DNA of 64,000 nt, from positions 20,920,946-20,984,945 of the forward strand of contig CM043969.1 in assembly GCA_014529385.2 (NCBI GenBank), read 5' to 3'. Origin of the DNA: Adiantum capillus-veneris. Its lineage: Eukaryota > Streptophyta > Polypodiopsida > Polypodiales > Pteridaceae. The translations under genes were made by a program, and so were the position numbers. Shown here one piece after another: positions 1-10,514 of the stretch (within the stretch, counting starts at the first letter, position 1; every line of letters starts with the position of its first letter). The notes under the pieces are model-generated. The model was not told the origin of the DNA. It made no database searches and worked only from the letters and a program-made list of their open reading frames with translations.

Positions 1-820
1 GCATATCGATGGATCAACTCCTTTGAGGTCTTTATAGGACCATGCAAACACATCTTTATATTTTTTTAGAAGTTGTGTTAGCCGTTCTTCTTCTTCAGGC
101 TCTAAATCGTTTGCTATTTAGACCAGCTGAGGCTTTTCACCTGGTTCCGCGAGGTCTATTCTTTTTGCATTTTCTTGCCCATCATAAGATTCTTTCCCTG
201 ACTGGTGGCGTCATGATGATTTTTCTGTCCTGGATGGTAAATTTCCGATAGTGTGATGGTACATTCATGTTTCCTTTCTCTGACTCCCCTTTACCATCAC
301 TATCTTCTCCATTAGTCCATATCTCACGTAAAGACCGTTTCAGTTCTTGGTATTTCTGTTTACGTTTCAGTTTGGTCCACTCTTGGTATTTTGTTGTTTC
401 TTTTTTTGATTTTTTTTATTTTTGTGATTTTGTTTCTTCTTTAGCTTTTCGTTCCTGTTTTATTTCCTCTCGCGTTCTTTCCCTTCGATCTTTTGAGAAT
501 CTTCCTGATATTTGATCTTTTACACAATCCTCTGCTTTTACAAGCATCAAATAGTGAATTTTACCTTTTATCATGGGCATCAGGTTCTTTCTTGCAATGT
601 TTCCTGCTCGTTTCCTCCTGTAGCATTCCTGGCGTCTAGGGTGCTGATTAGCAAAATCATAAAATTTGATATTCTCGGTTTCCCTTCCACGTTCACTTGA
701 GGTGTCTTAACACTCATTATCTGCATCATCATTTACTTCCAGATGTTCAAAGGAGTTATTAAACTCTTCTTCTTCTGGTTGTTCTATCGTCTCATCTTCT
801 CCTAATATAATGCTTACCGT
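1..820 (-). pseudogene. TE-B pol: end of protease region and linker into reverse transcriptase (partial)
   Basis: On the minus strand, from 820 to about 707, the frame continues from the protease block at 9293-9684, across the TE-A insertion. It carries an acidic stretch rich in E and N and ends at a stop. Further on (coordinates falling to 1) a lysine/arginine-rich linker is broken by stops. The last codons before base 1 read like the conserved entry to plant gypsy RT (KYKDVFAWSYKDLKGVDP). The RT fingers and palm therefore lie to the left of the window. I infer a decayed pol gene from order and motif; no catalytic RT residue is in view. Confidence 0.75.
816..820. repeat. TE-A target-site duplication, left copy (ACCGT)
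   Basis: ACCGT stands immediately before the TG of the left LTR. The same 5 bases stand at 9293-9297 after the right LTR. With one copy removed the flanking TE-B reading frame is restored. If the LTR is taken to end in CA (1961/9293), the duplication reads as 4 bases, CCGT. Confidence 0.85.
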
Positions 821-1960
821 TGTCAGGAGTTTTTTTGAGCAAGGGATTGCGCATATGTACATACACATGCATGGTGCATCGAATAAAGGATTACCCAATT
901 TCCATAGCCAGGTGGTTACGTGGGGCCCACATGTGTACAGGTAGGACAGCATGTACATAGTGCAGCGATTTTCACTATTATCAATACTAGTGTGTTTTTT
1001 CTACAATAAGGAGGAGTTGGTAGCGCGTAAAACTTCTCGAGGAAGCTATCTGCGGGCCGACGACGTGAGGTCAGCAGGTGCGTCAGATGGCATCTAGTGG
1101 CGTCAGGAGGGCGAACGAGGTCAATATTTGCACGCAGATGAGGACGAACACAATGTGGGTGTTTTGTGGTGAGAGTTATGCAGAAAGGCCATCATTAGGA
1201 CCACTTTCTGGGGCCACTTCACGTGGTGGCGAGATGAATTATTGGAAAAAAGCTGAGTGCCAGGTGTGCGAATGATGCAAAAAGGTGACAACTATGCACT
1301 GCGAGGTCAGTTTTTGGCCTGTTCGGGGTCCGTTTGAGGTCATCTAAAAGGCCAAGGGTGCCCAACTAAAAAAGCTAAGTGTGGGAACTGAAAAAGCAGA
1401 GAGAAGACCAGAAAAAACATGGAGAAGAGAGGAGGAACAGCCGCAGGTGTGTTTTTGCCCATTTTGGAGCCTGTTTTGGCCCTAAACTGCTCATCCGAGG
1501 TCGGGTTTGAGCACTTTGACATTGTAGACTGGGGTTTTGGGCCGTTCTGGATGCGATGGCGCTGTCCATTTTGCCGAATTCCTCACTCTTTTTTTGCTGT
1601 TTTTCTGTGTAATCTTCTCCGGTGAGTGAAGCTTCTTCTCCAATTTGTGATTGTATCTGGTATCTTTTACCCATATTATGTGAGCTGTTTGCCCCGTTGG
1701 TGTTGGACCAAGCTCATTTATATCTAAACATCAGAAATTCTCCTCTTTTGAGCTGAGTTTTTTGGGTGTGTGTGTGTGTGTGTCTCTGTGTGGAGTGGGC
1801 AAGTGGATAGTTTCTCTCCTCTCACTCCAGAGGTGTGTTCCCTGTCTCGGCCAGGTGTGTTGTCTAAGCCGAGTGGTGCCCCATAGTGTGTGTGTGTATC
1901 TTCCCAAGAGTGTGTGTCGGGTCGTTATAGAGGCGCTGTGTGTGTTTTCATCCCGCTCAC
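821..1960 (+). repeat. TE-A 5' LTR
   Basis: It begins TGTCAGGAG and ends with CGCTCAC(A). The matching copy is at 8153-9292, offset 7332 throughout, so there are few or no net indels. It includes a TG microsatellite near 1765-1785 and repeated GTGTGT words up to about 1945. No core promoter is assigned. Confidence 0.95.
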
Positions 1961-1967
1961 ATTCTTT

Positions 1968-1984
1968 TGGCGCCCCCACGGAGG
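1968..1984 (+). other. TE-A primer binding site (candidate)
   Basis: TGGCGCCCCCACGGAGG follows the LTR after a few bases. It starts with TGG, the complement of a tRNA CCA end. It resembles the TGGCGCCCAC-type primer sites of plant Tat elements, which are usually assigned to tRNA-Arg. The tRNA match was not checked. Confidence 0.6.
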
Positions 1985-3010
1985 ATCTTCTTCGAGTACC
2001 TTCTGCTTCGAGCTTCGAGCTTCGGGATTACAGGTTGCAGGTTGTAGATTACAGGTTACAGGTTAGAGGTTATAGGGACAGGTACAGGTACAGGTGATTC
2101 ACACTGGTACAGGTAGCTGGAGCACAGTGATATACTAGCAGTGATGTCACTTGCAGTTGTTGTGGGTATGCATCACTTGGCGCCTATTTGAGCGCATTGT
2201 CTGCTGGATTGTACGTTACTTGTGGAAACTGCCATTGTACGCATTTGTGGAGCCATACTTGGTTGTATTTGGCAGTCCCAGCCATTTCTGAGACTTGGTC
2301 TGGAAGATAGTCATTTTTGAGACTTGACTATATGCGATTTGCATTAGCCTTCGTGTGAGGGTCGATAGCGTGAGGTTTTTATTGAGCTGGGGGATTCTCA
2401 AATGTGGAGATCCTTTCGGTGATACAGGTAGCTGGAGCACCCTTTTGGTGACCTCGCCATAGGCTATGTACTAGTGAGTCCTACTTGATGCTCGAGTTCT
2501 ATTGTTGACAGTTTATGCATACATAGACAGTCTATATTTTGGGTTCCTACTGCTCTACTTCTGGGGAAACTCTATCAAAATTTTCCCAAGTTATGATGGC
2601 TGGTTTTTTGGTATTTTGAGCCATTTATGCTGTTATGCTACTGAAATTTTGGCAAAATCAGAGGTTGAGCCAGGTGTGCCTTCTTGGGAGCTTCATGGTT
2701 GGCTTTAATGGATGATCAAAATGGCCCTCAGTTCACTCCTTTTCATTTAACTCAAAGAATTCAGATTAATGTTCATGTGTCCAGGAAGATCTTTTTCCAG
2801 CAGCGCATAGTCTTTATGTTTGGGCCAAGAAGATTGAGAGAGATCCTGGAATGTCCTTTGCCTGTTTTCATTCCGATGATTAACTATGAAAACTCATTTG
2901 ATGTGCATGTGTTTGTCCTTATCTAAAGTTGAGCTCCATTGAAGTTTCTGGGGATTGGGTAGTGAAAAGTTTTGGGTTCTTGCACGTGTGTTCGAAGGGG
3001 TTCTCTAGCC
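1985..3010 (+). other. TE-A untranslated leader with ACAGGTT minisatellite
   Basis: About 1 kb separates the primer site from gag. At 2028-2120 short units of the type ACAGGTT/ACAGGTAC are repeated about ten times, after a triple GCTTCGA at about 2005-2025. The 16-mer ACAGGTAGCTGGAGCA occurs at about 2109 and again at about 2424. No coding sequence is convincing here. Confidence 0.6.
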
Positions 3011-6000
3011 ATGGCTTTCTCTTATCCGGAGTTTCATGGAAGAAGTGATGAAGATGTGGAAGAATTTTTGGAAAAGATGGAGGTTGCCTGCATTAGCAAC
3101 CAGATTCATGACCCTACGCAAATGTTACGCCTTCTCCAAATTTGTTTGAAGAGTGATGCACGAGTTTGGTCTAAAGCATTTGAAGAGGAGTTGCATGTGG
3201 CTGATCCACCTGTAAGGTTGAGTTGGGACAATCTACGACATGGGTTGGAAGTGGAGTTTTTGAAGATAGACGATCCTGACAAAGTGTGGCAAGAAGTACA
3301 GGCTTTGGTACAAAAGGAAGGTGAGCCAATAGATGCGTACATACGTAAGTTTTCATTGGCATGGGAGCGAATGTGCAAGGCCTTAGCACCACAGGTACCC
3401 CCGCCTGACATGATGAAGAAGGACAGGTTCTTAGCTGGTCTTTGGGAGAATATACGTTGGAGAGTGGAGCTAAAGAAGCCTAGGACATATGAAGATGCAC
3501 TAGAGGTAGCAAGGAACAAAGAGTGGAAGATGAGGAAAATGAGCCAGTTAGGGGTGGATTCTTTGCCAATGAGGTCTGAATTTCAGCCTATAGAGTCTTT
3601 ACAAGGGCGCATGTCAGGGGTTCATCATGAACCAGTAGTTCCTGTTACTACTCAGGTTATGCCAGCAGTGGTCACTACAGCAGTGCAAGATGATGGGCTA
3701 AGGCAAGACATGAGGCAAATGGTAGATTTGATGAAGAATCTCAGCCTAAACATGCTAGGTCAAGTGGGAAATAATCGAGGTCGAGGGAGGTTTGCAAATC
3801 AGCAAGGAGGTGAAGAAAGGCCTAGGAATGGTGTTGGACAAAGCAATGGTAGGTTTTGGAGGCAGACGCCCACATGTTATAATTGTGGAGAGTTGGGTCA
3901 CATCAGCCCGCAATGTGATAAGCCACCAAGGATGGGGGGAGACATGTATCCATTGCCAAGACAGGTGCTAACTAGGTCAAATGATTATGGCATCGAAATT
4001 AAGGGAGACGAAGGAACCAGTGGACTGACCCAGGAGGAAAAGGGAAACACAAAAGTGCTAAGTGTAGTCACCTTGGAGAAGGCATCAAAGCTAGAGGATA
4101 CATTAGTGATGCCTATTGGGAAGAGGACCACAGAGGATAAGGAAGGAAGAAGTGCCCCAGGTCCTAGTAAGAAGAAAGGAAAGATCCATGAAGGTGAGGA
4201 TGTCAAGGCCAAGAGGAAAAGGAGAGCTCGTCGAAAGTTTCATGTTTCAGATTTTCCACTAGGGGATGGGCAATTAAGCTATGACTTGAAGGAGGATCTG
4301 ACGAGCAGGAAGGCAGATGTTACTTTTGGGCAGCTTATAGAGATGGTGCCTAAGCTAAAGCGACAGTGGAAGAGGATGGTTAACCCAATGGAGAAAGATC
4401 TAGAGAGAGGTTCAGTAAAGGTGTTGGCAATGGATGAGCTACCAGACATTTGTCCAATAGTAGATGTGTGGCATAAAAGGAAAAATTTGGGACAAGGTTA
4501 TGTGGATGGCGGAGCCCAAATATGTGTCATAACACACTCATGCGTTGAGAAGATGGGTCTCACAGTGGCTGGGGTGTCAGGTTTTTGGATCAGATTGGCA
4601 AACCATCAAAAAGTAAAATGCTTGGGTGTTGTAAAGAGCTTAGAAGTGGAGGCATATGATGCAAAGGCAGTGGTTGATTTTCATGTGATGCCAGCAGGGT
4701 TGGGAGCATATCCTATTATACTGGGCAGACCATGGTTACGTGCAGTGGGAGCTGTTCAAGATTGGCGACATGGTACGATTAGCCTCTATGGAAAGACAGG
4801 TACCAAGAAGCTTTATAATATGGACACAAGGAAACGATTAGAGGAGCTTTATGAAGATGAGGATGAGTCTAGTGATGAAGACTCTTCCACGGTGACAGAT
4901 GAGGACAGTGATAGCACTACCAGCAGTGATGAGGATGCTGATGTTGCATTTCTTTTGATGGACAAAGAAATCCAGGAGATTGGTTTAGTTGCATTTGCGA
5001 ATGAGGTTGAAGATGAAAGTGAAGGGCCTTATGAAGTGATTGAAGGGCTGATGCAAACCAAGGTTGAGTTGTCAAAGAAGCAGGAATTAATGACGCAAAT
5101 GATTAGTGGAGACCTCTCAGCTATGGAGAAGGATATATTTTTGCATATGCTGGCTAGTTTTCCTGATTTGTTCATTACTTCATATGAAGAGATCAGAGGG
5201 TTCAAGGGTGGAGAGATGCATATAGAGCTGAAAGAAGGTGCTAAGCCAGTGCGGCAAAGGCTAAGAAGGATGGGTCAAGAGCAAATGGAAGCCTTGCGAG
5301 AAGAGGTGGACAAGTTATTGAAGGCAGGGTTCATAGTCCCTGTGGAGACCACAGAATGGGTGAGTCCAGTAGTAGTCAGTCCAAAGAAGGATGGGAAGTG
5401 GAGGATTTGTGTAGATTTTAAACCCTTAAATGCAGCCACTAAGAAGAACCCATATCCTCTTCCATTCATCGATCAGATCTTGGATTCAGTGGTAGGTTAT
5501 GAGAGGTACAGTGTGTGTGATGGTTTTTCAGGCTATTTTCAATTGAAGATTGCTCTTAAAGACCGCACAAAGACAACTTTTATTATGCCATGGGGCTGCT
5601 ATTGCTACACAGTATTGCCATTTGGGTTGTCAAATGGACCTTCCTTCTATCAAGAGAGAGCAAATTGGGTGTTGGAACCATTCATTGGTAGTTGTGTTAA
5701 AGCTTTTATGGATGACTTCTGTGTCTATAGCAGTAGGGTTGATCACCATGAGAATCTACAGATGGTATTGGCTCGATATGATGAATGTGGAGGACAACTA
5801 AATCCAAAGAAATGTCATCTAGCACAGCCAAGGGTGAAGTTATTGGGCCATATGGTGTCAGAAAATGGCATTGAGGCTGATCCAGACAAGGTTAAGTCTA
5901 TTATTCTTCTTCCATCACCTACGAGTACGAAGCAATTGGAAACCTTTATACACAAAGTGAAGTACATGGCACGGTTTATTCCATTGTCTTCGCAGCTTCT

Positions 6001-6418
6001 TTATCCGTTACAGCAAGTGGCAAAGCATGATCCATTGCAATGGGATGACAAGTGTGAAGAAGTGTTTCAAGAGGTGAAAGAGGTGTTAGGGGGTTTGTCA
6101 GCCATGCAGGCTCCTGATTGGGAGAAAGTTTTTTATGTAAATCCATCAGTAGGGGATGATGCCATTGGAGCCATGCTATTGCAAAAGGGGAAGGGCAGCC
6201 ATTATATGAGGCAAGTGTATTGTGCAAGCCGAGTGAAGTTGGTAGCGAAGAGAAAGTTATCGGAAGTAGAGATAGTGATGGCCAGTGTAATATTTGCTTG
6301 TCGACGATTTCGTCATTACTTGCTACCACGGCCTTTTGTTTTCTTGACGAGTTATGCCTTTTTGCCACAGTTAATTAATGGTACTAATATGTCAAATGTG
6401 GTGAAGAGGGGAAGCTAG
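3011..6418 (+). CDS. TE-A gag-protease-RT-RNase H polyprotein (3' end defective)
   Basis: Start chosen at the ATG at 3011 (context GCCATGG). The frame is also open upstream from a TTG at 2972. Order: gag core (about 3030-3540), one CX2CX4HX4C zinc knuckle (CYNCGELGHISPQC, near 3873-3914), lysine-rich linker, aspartic protease with VDGGAQ active-site loop (about 4502-4518) and IILGRPW, an acidic DE/S stretch at about 4850-4950, then RT (5230-6000) with FMDD at 5705-5716. The RNase H that follows is damaged: the first catalytic position reads YVNPS where YVDAS is usual, and the frame stops at 6418 inside this domain. The protein would supply capsid, protease and RT. D-G-G in place of D-S/T-G in the protease is common in plant gypsy elements. 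The RT palm looks intact. Confidence 0.9.
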   Translation: MAFSYPEFHGRSDEDVEEFLEKMEVACISNQIHDPTQMLRLLQICLKSDARVWSKAFEEELHVADPPVRLSWDNLRHGLEVEFLKIDDPDKVWQEVQALVQKEGEPIDAYIRKFSLAWERMCKALAPQVPPPDMMKKDRFLAGLWENIRWRVELKKPRTYEDALEVARNKEWKMRKMSQLGVDSLPMRSEFQPIESLQGRMSGVHHEPVVPVTTQVMPAVVTTAVQDDGLRQDMRQMVDLMKNLSLNMLGQVGNNRGRGRFANQQGGEERPRNGVGQSNGRFWRQTPTCYNCGELGHISPQCDKPPRMGGDMYPLPRQVLTRSNDYGIEIKGDEGTSGLTQEEKGNTKVLSVVTLEKASKLEDTLVMPIGKRTTEDKEGRSAPGPSKKKGKIHEGEDVKAKRKRRARRKFHVSDFPLGDGQLSYDLKEDLTSRKADVTFGQLIEMVPKLKRQWKRMVNPMEKDLERGSVKVLAMDELPDICPIVDVWHKRKNLGQGYVDGGAQICVITHSCVEKMGLTVAGVSGFWIRLANHQKVKCLGVVKSLEVEAYDAKAVVDFHVMPAGLGAYPIILGRPWLRAVGAVQDWRHGTISLYGKTGTKKLYNMDTRKRLEELYEDEDESSDEDSSTVTDEDSDSTTSSDEDADVAFLLMDKEIQEIGLVAFANEVEDESEGPYEVIEGLMQTKVELSKKQELMTQMISGDLSAMEKDIFLHMLASFPDLFITSYEEIRGFKGGEMHIELKEGAKPVRQRLRRMGQEQMEALREEVDKLLKAGFIVPVETTEWVSPVVVSPKKDGKWRICVDFKPLNAATKKNPYPLPFIDQILDSVVGYERYSVCDGFSGYFQLKIALKDRTKTTFIMPWGCYCYTVLPFGLSNGPSFYQERANWVLEPFIGSCVKAFMDDFCVYSSRVDHHENLQMVLARYDECGGQLNPKKCHLAQPRVKLLGHMVSENGIEADPDKVKSIILLPSPTSTKQLETFIHKVKYMARFIPLSSQLLYPLQQVAKHDPLQWDDKCEEVFQEVKEVLGGLSAMQAPDWEKVFYVNPSVGDDAIGAMLLQKGKGSHYMRQVYCASRVKLVAKRKLSEVEIVMASVIFACRRFRHYLLPRPFVFLTSYAFLPQLINGTNMSNVVKRGS

Positions 6419-8124
6419 TATGCAAGAGAGGGTTCAAATTGGATGCGCATAGTAACAATGAGGCTGAATATGCTACATTGGAAGCCGGATTACACATTTG
6501 TTTGAAGCATGGGGTTCGAAGGTTGAGCATAAAAGGTGATGCCTTGTTAGTTGTGAAGCAAGTGTTGGGTGTGTGGAAGAGCAAGAACACCTCATTGAAG
6601 GAAATGTGCTTCAGAATTAAAGGCCTGTTAAAAAAGTTCGAAGCATGGAGCATCAGACACATTGAACGTGCTCTAAATGGAGAGGCACATGAAGCGGCTC
6701 AAGGCATGATTGGGGAGCTATTCATGTTGAGGACCACTTTACCTCTTTATCATGGCCGGGAAAGTTTGGCTCAAGAAGAGGAGTTTTTGCTAACAGGAAT
6801 CATTCCAAAGAAGATTCAGAAGTCTAAGAAGTATGGCTTTGTGCGTAGAGCATACAGGTACAAATTGATTGGTGATGTCTTATACATGAAAGGGGCTGAT
6901 CTCGTGTTGAGACGTGTACCTTGGCGGGAGGAGCTTTACAGAGTGTTGGAAGAGAATCATGAAGGCGCATGTGGTGGCCATTTTTCTCTAAAGATCACCT
7001 TGCATAAGATTTTGCAAGAGGGGTATGTATGGCCTAGTTTGCACAAGGATGTTCACCATTGGTGTAGGTCTTGCAATAGGTGTCAAGCATTTGGGAAGAG
7101 AGTGTTGAAGGCAGAGCTACGAAAAACTATTATGGCGTTTGATGTGTTTGAAAAGTGGGGGATTGATGCCATAGGCCCGTTACCTATCACAAGCAGGGGC
7201 AAAAGCTATATTTTGATGGCAGTGGACTATCTTTCTAGATGGGCAGAGGCTATAGCAGTAAAACAGATCACTGCAAAGGATGTGGCAAAATTTGTGTATG
7301 ATGAAATATGTTGCAAGTTTGGGGTGCCATTAGAGCTACTTTCAGATAAGGGGCCAGGATTTAGAGCTAAACTGCTAGACTTCTTATGCACAAAGATGAA
7401 GATTAAGCACCAGCATACCACTCTTTATTACCCACAGTGTAATGGCTTAAATGAAAGATTCAATGGTGAGTTGGTACAAATTCTTTCTAAAGTGACAGAG
7501 CACCAAGGAAAGAATTGGGATTTGGAATTGCCTAGTGCATTATGGGCTTATCGTACTTCGGTGAAGACAGGTACAGGGTTTACTCCATTTCATTTGGTGT
7601 ATGGAAAGGAAGCACTATTGCCTGTGGAGGTAGAGTTGCCTGCAGTCAAGATGTTACAGAAGTTGCTTGGGCCGCCTAGTGATGCATTCAAAGAGAGGCT
7701 CTTGCAGTTACAAGAGGTCCAGTTGGATAGGATGAACGCATTGGAGCATTATGGGCAGATGCAGGATAAGGCTTTGGCAAAGATAAATGAAAAGGTCAAA
7801 AGTAAGGGTATCAAGAAACATGACTTGGTTTTGCGCTACAATAGTAAGCTGGACAACACCTTCCAAAAGAAGTTTCAAATTAAGTGGGAAGGCCCTTTCA
7901 AGGTAGTGGAGTGTTTTCCAAATGGCACATATCAGTTGGCTAACCTGGATGGTGTTCTACATAAGTCAAGGGTAAATGGATTGCGTCTTAAATTGTATCA
8001 TGCCAGGTTGATGATGGTCGAGCAGGATGAGCTGTATGTGGATCATGGAGTGTTGGTGAGGGATGAGGAGACCTGTGATGCGGCGAGTCTCATATCTCTC
8101 TTTGCTGCTGCTGATCATGAATGA
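6388..8124 (+). CDS. TE-A second RNase H (archaeal-type, N-terminally truncated) and integrase
   Basis: Open frame, -1 relative to gag-RT, overlapping it by about 31 bases. There is no proper ATG near the start, so expression would need frameshifting or is lost. The first block (SNNEAEYATLEAGL... GDALLVVKQVLGVW... RHIERALNGEAHEAAQ) is the second RNase H of Tat-type elements. Its first strand with the first catalytic Asp is missing. Integrase follows with an H2C2 zinc module (HEGACGGHF... CRSCNRC, 6955-7082), the D,D,E core (GIDAIG near 7159, LLSDKG near 7340, LNERFNG near 7448) and a C-terminal domain (KWEGPFKVVECFPNGTYQL). The stop lies 29 bases before the 3' LTR. The integrase core appears intact. 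Confidence 0.88.
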   Translation, partial: YVKCGEEGKLVCKRGFKLDAHSNNEAEYATLEAGLHICLKHGVRRLSIKGDALLVVKQVLGVWKSKNTSLKEMCFRIKGLLKKFEAWSIRHIERALNGEAHEAAQGMIGELFMLRTTLPLYHGRESLAQEEEFLLTGIIPKKIQKSKKYGFVRRAYRYKLIGDVLYMKGADLVLRRVPWREELYRVLEENHEGACGGHFSLKITLHKILQEGYVWPSLHKDVHHWCRSCNRCQAFGKRVLKAELRKTIMAFDVFEKWGIDAIGPLPITSRGKSYILMAVDYLSRWAEAIAVKQITAKDVAKFVYDEICCKFGVPLELLSDKGPGFRAKLLDFLCTKMKIKHQHTTLYYPQCNGLNERFNGELVQILSKVTEHQGKNWDLELPSALWAYRTSVKTGTGFTPFHLVYGKEALLPVEVELPAVKMLQKLLGPPSDAFKERLLQLQEVQLDRMNALEHYGQMQDKALAKINEKVKSKGIKKHDLVLRYNSKLDNTFQKKFQIKWEGPFKVVECFPNGTYQLANLDGVLHKSRVNGLRLKLYHARLMMVEQDELYVDHGVLVRDEETCDAASLISLFAAADHE

Positions 8125-8132
8125 TCTAGCAG

Positions 8133-8152
8133 GCTAGGGGATGGGCAAATTA
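8133..8152 (+). other. TE-A polypurine tract (candidate)
   Basis: CTAGGGGATGGGCAAATTA lies directly before the TG of the 3' LTR. It is purine-rich but interrupted. Its position suggests the plus-strand primer; no stronger candidate lies between the integrase stop and the LTR. Confidence 0.55.
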
Positions 8153-9292
8153 TGTCAGGAGTTTTTTTGAGCAAGGGATTGCGCATATGTACATACACAT
8201 GCATGGTGCATCGAATAAAGGATTACCCAATTTCCATAGCCAGGTGGTTACGTGGGGCCCACATGTGTACAGGTAGGACATCATGTACAAAGTGGAGCAA
8301 TTTTCACTATTATCAATACTAGTGTGTTTTTTCTACAATAAGGAGGAGTTGGTAGCGCGTAAAAATTCTCGAGGAAGCTATCTGCGGGCCGATGACGTGA
8401 GGTCAGCAGGTGCGTCAGATGGCATCTAGTGGCATCAGGAGGGCGAACGAGGTCAATATTTGCACGCGGATGAGGACGGACACAACGTGGGTGTTTTCTG
8501 GTGAGATTTATGCAGAAAGGCCATCATTAGGACCACTTTCTGGGGCCACTTCACGTGGTGGTGAGATGAATTATTGGAAAAAAGATGAGTGCCAGGTGTG
8601 CGAATGATGCAAAAAGGTGACAACTATGCACTGCGAGGTCAGTTTTTGGCCTGTTCGGGGTCCGTTTGAGGTCATCTAAAAGGCCAAGGGTGCCCAACTA
8701 AAAAAGCTAAGTGTGGGAACTGAAAAAGCAGAGAGAAGACCAGAAAAAACGTGGCGAAGAGAGGAGGAACAGCCGCAGGTGTGTTTTTGCCCATTTTGGA
8801 GCTTGTTTTGGCCCTAAACTGCTCATCCGAGGTCGGATTTGAGCACTTTGACATTGTAGACTGGGGTTTTGGGCCGTTCCGGACGCGATGGCGCTGTCCA
8901 TTTTGCCAAATTCCTCACTCTTTTTCTGCTGTTTTTCTGTGTAATCTTCTCCGGTGAGTGAAGCTTCTTCTCCAATTTGTGATTGTATCTGGTATCTTTT
9001 ACCCATATTATGTGAGCTGTTTGCCCCATTGGTGTTGGCCCAAGCTCATTTGTATCTAAACATCAAAAATTCTCCTCTTTTGAGCTGAGTGTTTTGGGTG
9101 TGTGTGTGTGTGTGTCTCTGTGTGGAGTGGGCAAGTGGATAGTCTCTCTCCTCTCACTCCAGAGGTGTGTTCCCTGTCTCGGCCAGGTGTGTTGTCTAAG
9201 CCGAGTGGTGCCCCATAGTGTGTGTGTGTATCTTCCCAAGAGTGTGTGTCGGGTCGTTATAGAGGCGCTGTGTGTGTTTTCATCCCGCTCAC
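8153..9292 (+). repeat. TE-A 3' LTR
   Basis: Second copy of the LTR at 821-1960. About 28 single-base differences were counted by eye over 1140 bp. ACCGT follows it at 9293-9297. Confidence 0.95.
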
Positions 9293-10514
9293 ACCGTGTA
9301 GTAGGGTAGCACATCATAGCCATCCTTATCGCAAAATTTTGTTGGACTATCTGTAATTATACAGACATCCAATGTTGCTAGTATGTGCTCCCATTCTAGA
9401 GGTTCCAAGGCATCTTCAGGGAAAGGTTCCGGAATATACTCCTTGTCCTCTATCGCTCTTTCGAAGACGCATTCCTTTCTTTTTAAGATTCCATAATGTG
9501 AAGCTCCGCACATCCATAGCTCTTTTTGTTGCCCTAACCATGCTGGGAAATCTGATCCTCCTACTGTAGCTGAACTAAACTCTTCCACAGGTGTTTGGTT
9601 CACATCTTTGTAACTATGGTCTTTCAAGTGTATTTTAGTTGTTTTGTCTAGCCATGTCTGAGGTATATGTGGTGGTAACCCCAATCTTGGACCATCTTCA
9701 ATTGTCGCATGAATGGTCTTCCCAAGATGATCTCATAATTGTTCTTTTTGTCAAAATCGACTATCGCAAATGTATGCTCATACTCGATCCCGCACGAAGT
9801 GACAATCACTTTTTCTAAGAGTCCTAGAGGCTTCTCCATGCTTCCAATTGCAATTTCATTATGGTAGCTCTTAAAGTTGGTTTTTCCCCATTTTTTTCAG
9901 ATTTCCTTGGTGGCGATAGCAACTCCCACTCCACTGTCAAGAATAGCTTTGGAAACTACTCCTTGGAATTCTACTGGTAGCGTGGTGTTTCCATCTTCTC
10001 CCTCGCAATACTCTCCAACCTTGTTTAATGGTACTTGCCTAGTGTTTAGTTGAGGCCTGTCTAACTCTCTGATCACTCCAAATTTTTCTAGGTATTTACC
10101 TACTGTGGTCCACATGTTTGGTCGTAACCTTAGGAGTTCTGCTAATGTGATTGTGCATGCCACCGGGGTGGACAATAACTCAGTCAATCCTTGTGAATCC
10201 ATCACTTTGTTAAAAGAAAGTCTTTGAGATGGGATTGCTCTCACTTCAGACTTGGCCTCATACTCTCCTAGGTAAGAAGATAAAGTTTTCAACGAGTCTG
10301 GTTGGCTGTGCCCCGAACTAATTGATCCTTGGTCTCCCCCTTGTGAATGTATCTCAAAGTTCATTTGTGATTTTGCCTCAAATTTCTCAATAGGAGGTAA
10401 GATCACATTCTTCTCTTTTCTCGTGCTATTCATGTGGTTACTCATACTATTAGCCTCGTTGGCCTGACGGATTTGCTTCCACAGATCATCTAGACCGTTA
10501 CAGTCCTTACCCAT
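9293..10514 (-). pseudogene. TE-B aspartic protease region
   Basis: On the minus strand this carries a retropepsin-type active site, KAILDSGVGVAIATKEI (near 9905-9950). It is followed by a block at 9648-9839 with YEIILGRPFMRQLKMVQDWG, the usual protease C-terminal motif, and by an acidic tail at 9298-9684 that continues at 820-707 on the other side of TE-A. Three frames are needed, so the gene is broken. Upstream (10100-10500) is a linker rich in S, E and N. TE-C has lost the equivalent region by deletion, so this is the only view here of the gag-proximal protease in this family. Confidence 0.8.

Larger units (their letters stand above)
821..9292 (+). mobile_element. TE-A: Ty3/gypsy LTR retrotransposon, Tat-like, inserted in TE-B
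   Basis: This is a complete LTR element of 8.47 kb: LTR, primer site, 1-kb leader, gag-PR-RT-RNase H frame, second RNase H plus integrase frame, polypurine region, LTR. The LTRs are about 1140 bp each and differ at roughly 28 positions counted by eye, many of them C/T or G/A changes, so it is older than TE-C. A ribonuclease H-like domain between RT/RNase H and integrase is the mark of the plant Tat lineage (dual RNase H). The copy is defective, because the junction between the two RNase H domains is deleted and frameshifted. Confidence 0.93.

Noticed and set aside
6388-6418. Programmed -1 frameshift between the two TE-A frames
   Set aside because: No clear slippery heptamer lies in the overlap in the zero frame, and the protein junction shows a deletion across both RNase H domains.
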